Source: Caballeronia fortuita (GTDB lineage: Bacteria > Pseudomonadota > Gammaproteobacteria > Burkholderiales > Burkholderiaceae). From it: 64,000 bases of DNA. Below, in pieces: positions 50,942 to 60,167 of the stretch (the first letter of the stretch is position 1; every line of letters begins with the position of its first letter). Both the position numbers and the translations under genes were made by a program. The notes below the pieces were generated by a model. The model was not told where the DNA came from. It ran no database searches and saw only the letters and a program-made list of their open reading frames with translations. The stretch is taken from the NCBI RefSeq assembly GCF_001544835.2, contig NZ_FCNX02000012.1:184944-248943 (forward strand), given 5' to 3'.

Positions 50942-52591
50942 TCAGCTGCCGAGCGCTGCATCGTTGACTGGCTCGACGAGGTCGAGTTGTCCTTTCAGGG
51001 GGTCCGGCGTTTCCGTGACCGCGGCCCCGGACGGCATGAAATCCAACAGTGCGTTCGAGGACGCGTCATTTGCCTGCCATACGGGGCGACCAGCAGCATT
51101 AGGATTTCCCGCTTTGGCGAAGTCGGCCCAATAGGCATTCGCTAACTGGGCGACACGCTCGTCCTGGTCCGTGACCTGGCTACCGTATGCCGCAGTCAGC
51201 GTGTCGAAGACGTACGGAATCTCGGCCGCGTGTACGGCACCGCTCACCTTGCCTTTCAAGGATTGCGCGACATACGAGAATCGGTATACATAGGAAGCGG
51301 ATCCGTGCGCAATGACGCTGCGCGCCACGAATCGCGCGGGCTCATGCATCAGTTCAACCCGCGCGATTTCGCTTACCACGTCCGGAACAGTTGCAGTCCC
51401 GTTTGGATCGAAGACGGATCTCGCGGCGGCAAGATTGCGTGAACCAAAAATCGCATACGCGTCGTCCTTGGTCTTCGCGGGCACGGGAATCGCAAGGTCC
51501 GCATCATTGGTGCCCACCAGCAACGAAACGGAGTTGAATTGACCACTCGCGTATAACCTTCCCGGTTCGTCAGTGACCAGCTTGCCGTCGATCATCGGGC
51601 CGGACGACCAAGTTGCACTCGCGGAGGACGCGGTACCGAGATTCAACCCGTTTACCACCTGGTCGGCCGTCAGGGCGCGCAACTGGGTCAACGCGGTCGT
51701 ATCATTGCCGGAGATCCCCATGCTCTGCGCGAAGGCGGTTCCGAGTTGCTCGCCCGACGCGACGTTCCCCGGTCCGGTCGCGGTGAGATAGCGTCCATAC
51801 GTTTGATTGACGCGTCCACTACCGGAATCGATGATTGCTTTCGAGAAGAGCCCCTTCGCCAGAGGCGACGTAATCAATGAGTGCACCGATTCGCCGCCGG
51901 CCGACTCGCCGAAAACTGTCACGTTCTTGGGGTCTCCACCAAAGGCCGCAATATTGCGCTGAACCCACTGCAACGCGGCAATCTGGTCCATGTATCCGTA
52001 GTTGCCAAGCGGTTCGGCCGACTGAGAGGCCGTGAGTGCGGGGTGTCCGAAGAAACCGAATCGCCCTAACCGATAGTTCAGGCTCACAAATACCAACCCG
52101 TGCTTGGCAAACTGGCTTCCATCGTAGACCGCTGGCGATGAGCCGCCATTCGTATAGCCGCCACCATGTATCCATACAAGGACAGGTAACTTTTGGGTCC
52201 CACTTGTGCCTGCGTCCGCAGCAGGACGCCACACGTTCAATACAAGGCAATCCTCCGACGGTGTGGTCCTGATAGGCGCAGCGTCGGAAGCAAAGGGTAA
52301 CTGCATACAATCATGTCCGTAGGCGCTTGCATCGCGCACACCGCTCCAGGAAGCTGCTGTCTGGGGCGCTCGCCAACGTAAATCGCCTACGGGCGGCGCT
52401 GCGTACGGAATACCCTTGAATGAAAGGACGTTATCCGAAACAGCGCCGCGTAGTTTGCCACTCTCGACTGCCGCTGACGTCGGGTCCGAAGATGCTTCCT
52501 CGCCTCCCGAGCAAGCGGCCAGAAACAGCGCCGTGACGCCGCAAAGAACGCTCATCGATGTGAATCGATGCGACCGAAATACCGAATCCAT
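50942..52591 (-). CDS. Type B carboxylesterase lipoprotein
   Basis: A 549-residue lipoprotein (signal MDSVFRSHRFTSMSVLCGVT, lipobox LAAC followed by SGGEE). The alpha/beta-hydrolase shows the oxyanion loop WIHGGGYTNGG, the nucleophile elbow VFGESAGGESVHSL (about residue 220) and EDCLVLNVWRP, the family signature. The acid would be in or near LVGTNDADL, and the His probably in GAVHAAEIPYVFDTL (about 460). It cleaves carboxylic esters in the periplasm. Last gene of operon B, after the porin, so it could release aromatic acids for uptake. Confidence 0.92.
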   Translation of the reverse strand: MDSVFRSHRFTSMSVLCGVTALFLAACSGGEEASSDPTSAAVESGKLRGAVSDNVLSFKGIPYAAPPVGDLRWRAPQTAASWSGVRDASAYGHDCMQLPFASDAAPIRTTPSEDCLVLNVWRPAADAGTSGTQKLPVLVWIHGGGYTNGGSSPAVYDGSQFAKHGLVFVSLNYRLGRFGFFGHPALTASQSAEPLGNYGYMDQIAALQWVQRNIAAFGGDPKNVTVFGESAGGESVHSLITSPLAKGLFSKAIIDSGSGRVNQTYGRYLTATGPGNVASGEQLGTAFAQSMGISGNDTTALTQLRALTADQVVNGLNLGTASSASATWSSGPMIDGKLVTDEPGRLYASGQFNSVSLLVGTNDADLAIPVPAKTKDDAYAIFGSRNLAAARSVFDPNGTATVPDVVSEIARVELMHEPARFVARSVIAHGSASYVYRFSYVAQSLKGKVSGAVHAAEIPYVFDTLTAAYGSQVTDQDERVAQLANAYWADFAKAGNPNAAGRPVWQANDASSNALLDFMPSGAAVTETPDPLKGQLDLVEPVNDAALGS

Positions 52592-52684
52592 ATTTGCCTC
52601 CGCATCGGATAACGCTATTGTTTTGCTGATGTCAGGCTACCGGCGTGCTACAACGAATGTTCGTCCTCGAAAACGCCCGCGCAC

Positions 52685-53809
52685 TCAGAACTTGTGACGC
52701 ATGCCGATTCGCAATGCCACCTGATTCGGCGAACTGGATGCTGCGAGCACGGGTGCGAGGTTGGCTACCGCACCGCCAGTCGCGTGCATGTAAGTTGCGC
52801 TGGCGTAAACGTCAGTACGTACCGAAAGCAGGTAGTCGATGCTTGCATCGCCTTCGTGATAGCCCGGTGCATAACCCGTCTGCGACACGCGGCCAGCCGT
52901 GTAGCTGTACGCCGCGCCTAGTTGCAAACTCGGTGTGAGCTTATAAAGCCCGACGATTTCGCCGATGTTGAACGTTGCGTGGCCGCCGATCTTGGCGCCG
53001 AGCGTTGGATCGAGATCGCCGAACTGCGTGTGCGTCCAGTCGGCACTGATCGTCGCCCGACCGAAGTTGTAGGCCGCACCGACGCCGATCACCTTATAGC
53101 TGCCTGCAGCAAGACCGTAGTTCCCGTTCACAGTGTTGGACGCAGTCCAAAGTCCTTCAGGAACAGCCTGGGCGGGATGATCGATCGACGTATAGGCGCC
53201 GGCGAACTGGAACCCGCCGTATGCGTATGTCAGTGCGAAAGATTTCGCGCTCGTTCGGGCGAAGTCACCAGCGACGCCACCGAAGCTGTACATCGCCACG
53301 CCGGTAAGCCCGGCAATGGTCGGTGACACATATTTGACGGTGTTGTTCAGGCGAAAGTCGATGCCATTGTTATCGAGATCGCCTGGATGCGGAAAGAGAA
53401 TGCCCCCCGGGAGCATGCCATTGGCCGAGAACGTGCCGATGTAATCTCCAATGGCTTCGCCCTGTCGACCCATCGTCACCGTACCGTAGCGTGTACTCGA
53501 GAGACCAACGTACGCTTGCCGGCCGAAGAGCCGTCCGCCTTGACTCAGCGTCCCCGTGTTCACGTTGAAGCCGTTCTCCAGCTTAAATAGCGCGGAATAG
53601 CCGCCGCCAAGGTCTTCCACTCCCCTCAAGCCCCAGCGGTTGCCCTGCGAAATGCTCCCTTGCATCTGCCACGCGCTGTGACCGCCTTGATTGCTGGACC
53701 AGGTCAGGCCGTCGTCGATGATCCCGTACAACGTCACGCTACTTTGAGCATGCGCAACCTGGCATGCGAATAGGTATCCTAACGACAGCCCAAATAAGAA
53801 CTTTCTCAC
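52685..53809 (-). CDS. Gram-negative porin (OmpC-like trimeric, Burkholderiales type)
   Basis: The GTG at 53809 with GGGAG upstream is preferred over an earlier start that would overlap the DUF35 gene. The 374-residue protein has a signal peptide (RKFLFGLSLGYLFACQVAHA) and the standard Burkholderia porin opening SSVTLYGIIDDGLTWSSNQG. WGLRGVEDLGGGYSALFKLE and LFGRQAYVGLSSTRYGTVTM follow, and it ends in an aromatic residue (MRHKF) as barrels do. It would let small, often aromatic, solutes through the outer membrane. Part of operon B. Confidence 0.94.
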   Translation of the reverse strand: MRKFLFGLSLGYLFACQVAHAQSSVTLYGIIDDGLTWSSNQGGHSAWQMQGSISQGNRWGLRGVEDLGGGYSALFKLENGFNVNTGTLSQGGRLFGRQAYVGLSSTRYGTVTMGRQGEAIGDYIGTFSANGMLPGGILFPHPGDLDNNGIDFRLNNTVKYVSPTIAGLTGVAMYSFGGVAGDFARTSAKSFALTYAYGGFQFAGAYTSIDHPAQAVPEGLWTASNTVNGNYGLAAGSYKVIGVGAAYNFGRATISADWTHTQFGDLDPTLGAKIGGHATFNIGEIVGLYKLTPSLQLGAAYSYTAGRVSQTGYAPGYHEGDASIDYLLSVRTDVYASATYMHATGGAVANLAPVLAASSSPNQVALRIGMRHKF

Positions 53810-53871
53810 GACGATCTCCCTGGTATAAAGCGACGTTTTTTTCTTAAGACCTGCTGCTGGTTCGCACAATG

Positions 53872-54177
53872 TCAGACTGCAACCGCGACGATGCATTGAT
53901 CGTCGTGCACCTCTAGCCGCACCGCCGATCCGTCCGGGACCGCGGCGTTCAGGCGCGCGACCACCACAGGCCCCGCGTCCGTCCGTACGGTCGCGAGATA
54001 AATCAGTGGCGAGTCTCGTTCGCCCGCGCGGTGCCGTACGACGGTCGATTCCATCACCGTCCCCAATTCAACCGTGCGTCGCGTCCACCCGTTGCTGCCA
54101 CAGCTTGGGCAGAAGTACCGAGCCGGAAAGAGGGTCAACCCGCACTGCGTGCATTGCGTAACGTCGAGGTTCATCAT
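53872..54177 (-). CDS. DUF35 zinc-ribbon/OB-fold protein, thiolase partner
   Basis: A 101-residue protein. The N-terminal zinc ribbon has two CxxC pairs (CTQCGLTLFPARYFCPSCG). An OB-fold follows (GTVMESTVVRHRAGE, VVVARLN). Such proteins form obligate complexes with thiolase-like enzymes, for example BbsA with BbsB in toluene degradation and ChsH2 with Ltp2 in steroid side-chain cleavage. It lies 7 bp after the thiolase gene, so the two surely work together. Confidence 0.9.
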   Translation of the reverse strand: MMNLDVTQCTQCGLTLFPARYFCPSCGSNGWTRRTVELGTVMESTVVRHRAGERDSPLIYLATVRTDAGPVVVARLNAAVPDGSAVRLEVHDDQCIVAVAV

Positions 54178-54184
54178 TCGCTCC

Positions 54185-55336
54185 TCAAGCTCTTTCCATC
54201 ACCACGGCGTTCGCGCACATTCCGTAGCGATACTCGACCATGCCGTATCCGCTCACCACGGCGAGCTTCGCTTGCTTCACCTGTCGATCGCCCGCTTTGC
54301 CCTGAAGCTGCGCGATGGCTTCGACCAGCCCGTGCATGCCTCCGGCAGCGCCCGCCTGCCCGACGGAAAGCTGCCCGCCCGAGGTATTGACAGGTAAGGT
54401 ACGCGAGGCGATCCGCGCAATGAGCGCACGCAAATCCCCGTCGGCGGCAAAGCCGAGGTCGCTCAGCTGCGCAAGAACCATCACCGGATAGTCGTCATAT
54501 ACGGACACCAAATCGACGTCTTCAGGACTTACGCCCGCCTGTCGCCACAGATCCGCTGCCACCTGTTTGAGAGATGTCTCGAGCCCGTCGCCCACCTGAT
54601 GGTCGGCGTTGTACAAGCATTTAAGGCCCCGCACGCGGACGGCCTTCGGACCGCGCGCGAGGTCATCACGAGTGACCAGGATGGCGTTTGCGCCACCCAC
54701 CACGGGCACACAGTCGAGGCGCCCGAGCGGATCAGCCACCAGCGGTGCTGCCAGGTAATCGTCGACAGACATCGGCGTCCGATAAACAGCTTTGGGATTC
54801 AGGCTCGCCCATTCGCGTTGGGCGACACATATTGCGCCATAGTCGGCGCGGGTAAGGCCATGACGCCTCGCATGTCGCTGCGTGAGCATCGCGAATACGC
54901 TGTTCGGCCCACCATTTTTTAAGGGCCGTAGCCACGTACGGGTCGTCAGATTGTAGTTTTCGACGAGATTCTTGAAATCACTAGGCTGGAACTGGTCGCC
55001 TGAGACCAGCGCGATGACATTCGCGTCACCGTGCTGAATCGCGCGAATCGCATGCTGTAACAGATTGATGCTGCTTGCGCCACCGTGGCAATCATCCATG
55101 CACCAGCGAGGACTCAGGCCAAGCCGCCATGCTAGATCGACTGCGTGATCGGGACCCAGCGTAAATGAAGCCACTCCCAGACCATCGATGTCTTTCGCCG
55201 AGAGGCCAGATTCATGCAGTAACGAGCCGAAAGCTTGCGCGAGGAGCTCGCCAGTTGAACCAGTCGTCGGCTGCCGGCTGTAAGGCACCTCGACGCCGGC
55301 CGCAACGACAACCCCATCGAAATCGGATGCTGACAT
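54185..55336 (-). CDS. Thiolase / lipid-transfer-protein-type acyltransferase
   Basis: A 383-residue thiolase-fold protein from the ATG at 55336 (GAGGAA 7 bases upstream). The candidate nucleophile is the Cys in CMDDCHGGASSINLL (Cys83). Other marks are NTSGGQLSVGQAGAAGGMHG with the His, and SGYGMVEYRYGMCANAVV with a second Cys. It belongs to the Ltp2/SCP2-like group that works with DUF35 proteins and breaks a C-C bond by thiolysis or retro-aldol reaction. It would release an aryl-CoA plus a short acyl-CoA or aldehyde. The substrate is not known. Operon B. Confidence 0.87.
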   Translation of the reverse strand: MSASDFDGVVVAAGVEVPYSRQPTTGSTGELLAQAFGSLLHESGLSAKDIDGLGVASFTLGPDHAVDLAWRLGLSPRWCMDDCHGGASSINLLQHAIRAIQHGDANVIALVSGDQFQPSDFKNLVENYNLTTRTWLRPLKNGGPNSVFAMLTQRHARRHGLTRADYGAICVAQREWASLNPKAVYRTPMSVDDYLAAPLVADPLGRLDCVPVVGGANAILVTRDDLARGPKAVRVRGLKCLYNADHQVGDGLETSLKQVAADLWRQAGVSPEDVDLVSVYDDYPVMVLAQLSDLGFAADGDLRALIARIASRTLPVNTSGGQLSVGQAGAAGGMHGLVEAIAQLQGKAGDRQVKQAKLAVVSGYGMVEYRYGMCANAVVMERA

Positions 55337-55347
55337 GTTGGCGTTCC

Positions 55348-56688
55348 TCAAGCGCGTCTGGCGACGGTTTCACGCGTGAAGACGAGCGCGATGACCGTGA
55401 TGAGACCCATCCCCATCATCATCAGCGCGACGGGCCATGCCGCGTGGTAATGCGCGAGCAACGCAGTCGCGAGCATCGGCGCAAGACCACCCGCGAATAC
55501 GGATGCCACCTCATGTCCCAGCGCCATGCCTGAATAACGCACCTCGGTACTGAAGAGCTCACCCATCAGGCTTGGCTGCGTGCCGACCATCGCTCCATGA
55601 CAGATCGCATTTCCGAGCAGGAACGCGAGCCAGATAAGCGCCGGAACCTTGGTGTCAATGAGCCAGAAGAAGGGAAAGGCGATTGCAACGAGTCCCAATG
55701 CGCCGATCAGATAGACGGGCTTGCGGCCAACACGGTCCGACAGCCGCCCCCACAGGAGCATCGCAAAAAGTTCAATGCTCATCGAGACGATCACGCCAGC
55801 GAGCATGACCTGGCTCGACACACCGATGAACTTGCCGTAGGCCAACGCGAAGGCGAGCATGATGTACGAGCCGCCGTTCTCCGCCACCCGCAGGCCCATC
55901 GCCAACAGAATCTCGCGCGGGTGCTTGCGGATCACATCAAGCACAGGCATGTGCGCTTTTTTCCCCGCAGCCTGTGTACTAGCGAATTCCGCGCTCTCAG
56001 GCAACTTCGAACGAATATAGACGCCTACGCCAAAAATCAGAATCGAGAGAAGGAACGGGATCCGCCAGCCCCAGCTCATAAATGCGTCCTTCGGCAACAT
56101 CTGCACGATAAAAAAGACTACGGCAGACAACACGAACCCGCCCCCCACGCCGATCTGGCTCAGCGATGCGTAGAAGCCGCGCTTCTCGGGCGGAGCGGAC
56201 TCACTGATCATCAGGACACCGCCGCCCCATTCGCCGCCTGCAGCGACGCCTTGTAAGATGCGCAGCGCCATTAGTAACGCCGGCGCCCACATGCCTACGT
56301 GTGCGTAGGTTGGCAGGACACCGATCAAGAAGGTCGCGCCCCCCATGATGGACAGTGTCCATACCAACGCCCCCTTCCGGCCAAAGCGGTCTCCGATGTG
56401 ACCGAAGATGACGCCCCCGAGCGGACGCGCAGCGAAGCCGACGGCAAAGCCGGCGAACGCACCGAGCGTTCCGATGAGCGGGTCCGTTCCTTTCGGGAAA
56501 AATAGTTCGCCAAAGACAAGCGCGGCAGCCGTGCTGTAGAGAAAGAAGTCGTACCATTCGAGCGCGTTGCCCGCGACCGATGCCATCACGATTCGTCGAA
56601 GCGACTTTTGATCGACATGGCCCGCTACTTCGGCGGTCGATCCGTTTGAGTGGGCGGCCTGGGCCGACAGGGTTTGCATGCTTGCCAT
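55348..56688 (-). CDS. MFS transporter, metabolite:H+ symporter (MHS) type
   Basis: A 446-residue protein with twelve helices. The MHS group pattern is clear: SVAGNALEWYDFFLYSTAAA at helix 1, GHIGDRFGRKGALVWTLSIM (motif A) and GVAAGGEWGGGVLMISE. WGRLSDRVGRKPVYLIG is the second motif A. Relatives carry shikimate, alpha-ketoglutarate and aromatic acids inward with protons. It sits between the CoA ligase and thiolase genes in operon B, so import of the operon substrate is the likely role. Confidence 0.92.
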   Translation of the reverse strand: MASMQTLSAQAAHSNGSTAEVAGHVDQKSLRRIVMASVAGNALEWYDFFLYSTAAALVFGELFFPKGTDPLIGTLGAFAGFAVGFAARPLGGVIFGHIGDRFGRKGALVWTLSIMGGATFLIGVLPTYAHVGMWAPALLMALRILQGVAAGGEWGGGVLMISESAPPEKRGFYASLSQIGVGGGFVLSAVVFFIVQMLPKDAFMSWGWRIPFLLSILIFGVGVYIRSKLPESAEFASTQAAGKKAHMPVLDVIRKHPREILLAMGLRVAENGGSYIMLAFALAYGKFIGVSSQVMLAGVIVSMSIELFAMLLWGRLSDRVGRKPVYLIGALGLVAIAFPFFWLIDTKVPALIWLAFLLGNAICHGAMVGTQPSLMGELFSTEVRYSGMALGHEVASVFAGGLAPMLATALLAHYHAAWPVALMMMGMGLITVIALVFTRETVARRA

Positions 56689-56811
56689 CTCTTACTCCTG
56701 GTGTGCCCCGAGGGCACTGAAAGGTGACGATGGAGTTGCGTTTGCTCCCCTTGGTATCGGGTCGACCGACGACGGGAGGGAAACGATATTCGCGTTGCAG
56801 CTGTTCGCGAT

Positions 56812-58416
56812 CTAGGAGCGCTTGAGGCGATATCCCGACTCTTCGAGATCCCACGTCGTTGAAGTCACTCCCGATTCCCGCAACTTGTACTTCATGATCT
56901 TGCCGTTTTCCGTCTTCGGGACATCGGGCCTGAAATCGACATAGCGGGGGACGGCGAAGTAAGGCATGCGCGGCTCACAGTACTTGACGAGTTCGAGCGG
57001 ATCGAGCGTGCGGCCCTCGCGCAGAACGATGGCGGCCATGACTTCATCCTCGGCAAGAGAAGACTGCACTGCAAAAACTGCGGCCAGTTCCACGTCGGGA
57101 TGGCTGAGCAGGACTTGCTCGACCTCGAACGAGGAAATGTTCTCGCCGCGTCGACGGATTGCGTCTTTTTGCCGGTCAACGAACCGGAAATAGCCGTCCT
57201 TGGTTCGCACGACGCGGTCACCTGTGTGGAACCAAAGGTTGCGCCACGCTTCATTCGTCTTCTCCGGCATGCCGAAATAGCCGCTCGCGAACGCGAAGGG
57301 TTGGTCCGCACGCAAGATGAGCTCCCCTGCCTCGCCGTCCGGCACCGGCTGGTCGTTCTCATCGACGACGCGCGCGTCGAAGCCGTGCGCGAGTTTGCCC
57401 ATGAATCCCGCACGGCGTGTGTTCAACTTGCCGCCGATGACCGAATTCGTTTCGGTCGAGCCGTAGCCGTCGACAAGACCGATGCCGCAGCGTTCTGTGA
57501 ATGCGTCCTGAAACTGCGGGGGCACGCCGGGTGCTAGCGCTACGCGAACACGGTGTTCGCGCTCCTTGGGCGATGGTGGCCGTGAGAGAAGAATCGGAAC
57601 CATTGCGCCCAGCACGTACGTGACCGTCGCCCCGGTGCTGACAAGCGAATCAAAGAACCCGCTAGCCGAGAACCGCCGTTCGACGATGAGCTGCGCATCG
57701 TGCATCAGAGCTTGGAAGAAGCTGTTGAGCGCGTTTGTGTGAAAGAGGGGAAGACACGTATAGAGCACATCGCCGGCGCGCACTTCAAGGTCGCCTCCTG
57801 TATGCGTGCCCCACCAGAAGAACTGCGCATGGGGACATACGACGCCCTTGGATAACCCGGACGTGCCTGACGTGTAAAGAATAACGAACGGATCGCCGTC
57901 GCTAAGCGCCGCCGCTTCGACCGGCTCACCGCCCGGGGGAAGCCCCACTTGCGCAAACGGCGAGGGTCCAGAGACGTCATGCGGCGCACCGATGACCCAG
58001 ATTGTTTCGAGGGAGAGTTCATCGTGGTCCAGCGCCCTGACCGCTTCGATCAGGTTTGACTCTGCAACCAGGAGGCGGGCGCCGGAGTTCCGCAAGATGT
58101 GCTGTAACTGCATGCCACGCGAGGCGGTGTTGATTGGCACGGCAACCGCGCCAAGCCATCCGCACCCGAGCACCATTTCCATGAACTCGATCCGGTTTCC
58201 GCAGAGGATCGCGACGCGGTCACCCCGCCTAATTCCGTAAGCTGCTAATGCACCGGCGCGTCTCGATGCTGCCTCAACGGCGTCGCGTGCCGTCCAAGTT
58301 GTTTCGCGATCAGAAAAGAGCGGAGCATCACCGTTGCGAGCAGCGCGGCTTAGCAACAAATCAGGCAGCGTGCGATGCGCTCCTGCAATCACCAGTGGTT
58401 CCACCAACGTGTTCAT
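56812..58416 (-). CDS. AMP-dependent acyl/aryl-CoA ligase
   Basis: A 534-residue adenylate-forming enzyme from the ATG at 58416. Motifs in order are VILYTSGTSGLSKGVVCPH (P-loop A3), VDGYGSTETN (A5), WFHTGDRVVRTKDGYFRF (A7), RRGENISSFEVEQ (A8) and KTENGKIMKYKLRE with the catalytic lysine (A10). It activates a carboxylic acid to its CoA thioester through an acyl-AMP. First gene of operon B, divergent from the LysR gene. Candidate substrates are aromatic or arylaliphatic acids; the binding pocket cannot be read from sequence alone. Confidence 0.92.
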   Translation of the reverse strand: MNTLVEPLVIAGAHRTLPDLLLSRAARNGDAPLFSDRETTWTARDAVEAASRRAGALAAYGIRRGDRVAILCGNRIEFMEMVLGCGWLGAVAVPINTASRGMQLQHILRNSGARLLVAESNLIEAVRALDHDELSLETIWVIGAPHDVSGPSPFAQVGLPPGGEPVEAAALSDGDPFVILYTSGTSGLSKGVVCPHAQFFWWGTHTGGDLEVRAGDVLYTCLPLFHTNALNSFFQALMHDAQLIVERRFSASGFFDSLVSTGATVTYVLGAMVPILLSRPPSPKEREHRVRVALAPGVPPQFQDAFTERCGIGLVDGYGSTETNSVIGGKLNTRRAGFMGKLAHGFDARVVDENDQPVPDGEAGELILRADQPFAFASGYFGMPEKTNEAWRNLWFHTGDRVVRTKDGYFRFVDRQKDAIRRRGENISSFEVEQVLLSHPDVELAAVFAVQSSLAEDEVMAAIVLREGRTLDPLELVKYCEPRMPYFAVPRYVDFRPDVPKTENGKIMKYKLRESGVTSTTWDLEESGYRLKRS

Positions 58417-58505
58417 AAATCTCAGCCTCGTCACATCAATTTGAAACGAGTCTAGGATTGCCTATACTATCCGTCAAATTCATAAATAATATGGGCGGTA
58501 TAAGC
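58417..58505. promoter_or_regulatory. Divergent promoter region for operon B and the LysR gene
   Basis: An 89-bp AT-rich gap between divergent starts, the usual place for LysR binding. It contains TATAC (58461-58465) and GTATA in mirrored positions, and CAAATTCAT (58477-58485), which resembles the core of the operon A motif with one mismatch. No single T-N11-A box stands out. Confidence 0.55.
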
Positions 58506-59411
58506 GTGGCGGATTTCAATAAGGTCGACCTGAACTTGCTTCGCGTGTTTCAAGCGGTCCTGGAAGAAAGGAGCCTGACCCATGCGGGCAAGCGCTTGGG
58601 CCTGTCGCAGCCGGCGACGAGCTACGCATTGGGACGACTTCGCGCAATGTTCGATGACCCACTATTCGTGCGCACGCCCGAGGGCATGTTGCCCACCTCC
58701 GTTGCACAGCGGCTGAAGGATCCGATCGGCCGGGCCCTCGCGGCCGCAAGGGAGGCGTTGCGTCACGGCGAACCGTTCGATCCGGCGACGAGCACGCGGG
58801 AATTCCGGGTCTCGATGTCGGACGTTGGCGAGCAGGCATTCCTACCGTCCATTTGCGAGAGGCTTCAAGAACTTGCGCCGCGCGTTCGCATCGCAGCGGA
58901 AGCTGTGCCTGTGACTGAAGTTGAAGAACGCATGCGGCTCGGACAGCTCGATTTCGCCATCGGCAACCTGCCATCGCTGAAGACGACGACCGAGCACGCG
59001 CTGCTGTTCAAAGATGAGTACGCTTGCATGACCCGCAAGCGGCCCGGCCTGCCAGCCAAACGACTCACCGCGGAACAGTTCCAGCAAATGTCCCACGTCG
59101 CAGTCGCATCTTTGGATCGGAGTCACGTGTTGATCGAGGAGTCTTTGCGGCTCGGCGGGCTGTACCGCCGCATTGCGCTGCGCGTGTCCCACTTCAACGT
59201 AACGCCAGAGATACTTTTGCGCACCGACTGGATGGTAACGCTACCTCGCGGCGTCGCTGATATCTTCAACGACGCAAATCAATTCGCGGTGTACCCGCCG
59301 CCCATTGACCTACCGCATTTTGAATCGACGATTCACTGGCATGAGCTTTATGGGTCGGACGAAGGCAACCGATGGTTTCGGCAGCTGTTATTGGAGACTT
59401 TGAGGCGATGA
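58506..59411 (+). CDS. LysR-family transcriptional regulator
   Basis: The GTG at 58506 starts right before the HTH (NKVDLNLLRVFQAVLEERSL, then THAGKRLGLSQPATSYALGR); an ATG at 58491 adds five residues and is possible. The effector domain (about residues 90-300) follows FDDPLFVRTPEGMLPT, with STREFRVSMSDVGEQAFLP, which places it near the NahR/NodD/LinR branch. That branch often senses aromatic compounds. It is divergent from operon B and presumably activates it in response to the substrate. Confidence 0.92.
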   Translation: MADFNKVDLNLLRVFQAVLEERSLTHAGKRLGLSQPATSYALGRLRAMFDDPLFVRTPEGMLPTSVAQRLKDPIGRALAAAREALRHGEPFDPATSTREFRVSMSDVGEQAFLPSICERLQELAPRVRIAAEAVPVTEVEERMRLGQLDFAIGNLPSLKTTTEHALLFKDEYACMTRKRPGLPAKRLTAEQFQQMSHVAVASLDRSHVLIEESLRLGGLYRRIALRVSHFNVTPEILLRTDWMVTLPRGVADIFNDANQFAVYPPPIDLPHFESTIHWHELYGSDEGNRWFRQLLLETLRR

Positions 59412-60167
59412 GGCGGGAGCGAGATTGAGCTTTGCACCGCGACTGGAAGCAGGACCGCCATCACGAAATTCCGGCTCGCCACAACTAAAGCCCTGAAAGC
59501 GTCTGACGCCGAAGTCGCGCCGCTTGGGCTTGCAGTCTCTGCATCCGATCGATGCTTAAGCCTTGCTGCCGCCGCCTAGTCTGCACCCCCGTGCCTAGTC
59601 AGCAGCGCTATCAGCTCCAAGCTCAGGAAGTTTCGGTGAGAATCCTGAGCGTCTTGCCGCATTTTGGTATCACACACCCAGTATCAGCAGCGCGCATAAA
59701 CCAATCGCACTCACCAATCCGGCCCGCGTCGCAGTCGCACGCAGATGCACTCAATGAATCAGGTCCGGCAACACGAAGTCACCAGCATCCGCAGCATGAC
59801 TCGACGCCGCGTTGCTCAAGACCGAGACGGCTACGGCAGCCAGTGCATGACCGACCGAGGTTCACCCGCCCGTCGTGACGCTTCGGGTGATATTCCAACG
59901 AACGCGGAAACGCGACATTAGCGGTCTCACTGGCGTGGTTGCATGAATGACAACCAAGTCCGAAATGCTCGCGTTGAGTCTCGGGCCGTTTCATGGATTG
60001 AACCAGCCGTTCGACCGACCGCTCGACGAGTCTAGCGAGCGGCAGAAACTGGCCGGCATGAGGCAAGACCGCTGCCAGCTTTCTCGCTGGGAACCGGACA
60101 TTGCGCGGGGACGGACGAGATTGGAGCACAAGAAGTGGATGGACGCTCTCGCTCACTAGCTGCCTCC
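59412..60167. other. 756-bp region without a convincing gene
   Basis: Both strands have open frames, but none has good codon quality or a recognisable domain. A minus-strand frame with several cysteines and histidines (around 59830-59960, LGCHSCNHASET then NLGRSCTGC) might be a fossil of a metal-binding or cytochrome-like protein, but it has no start or family match. The region separates the catabolic cluster from the recombinase operon and may contain the end of that mobile element. Confidence 0.4.
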
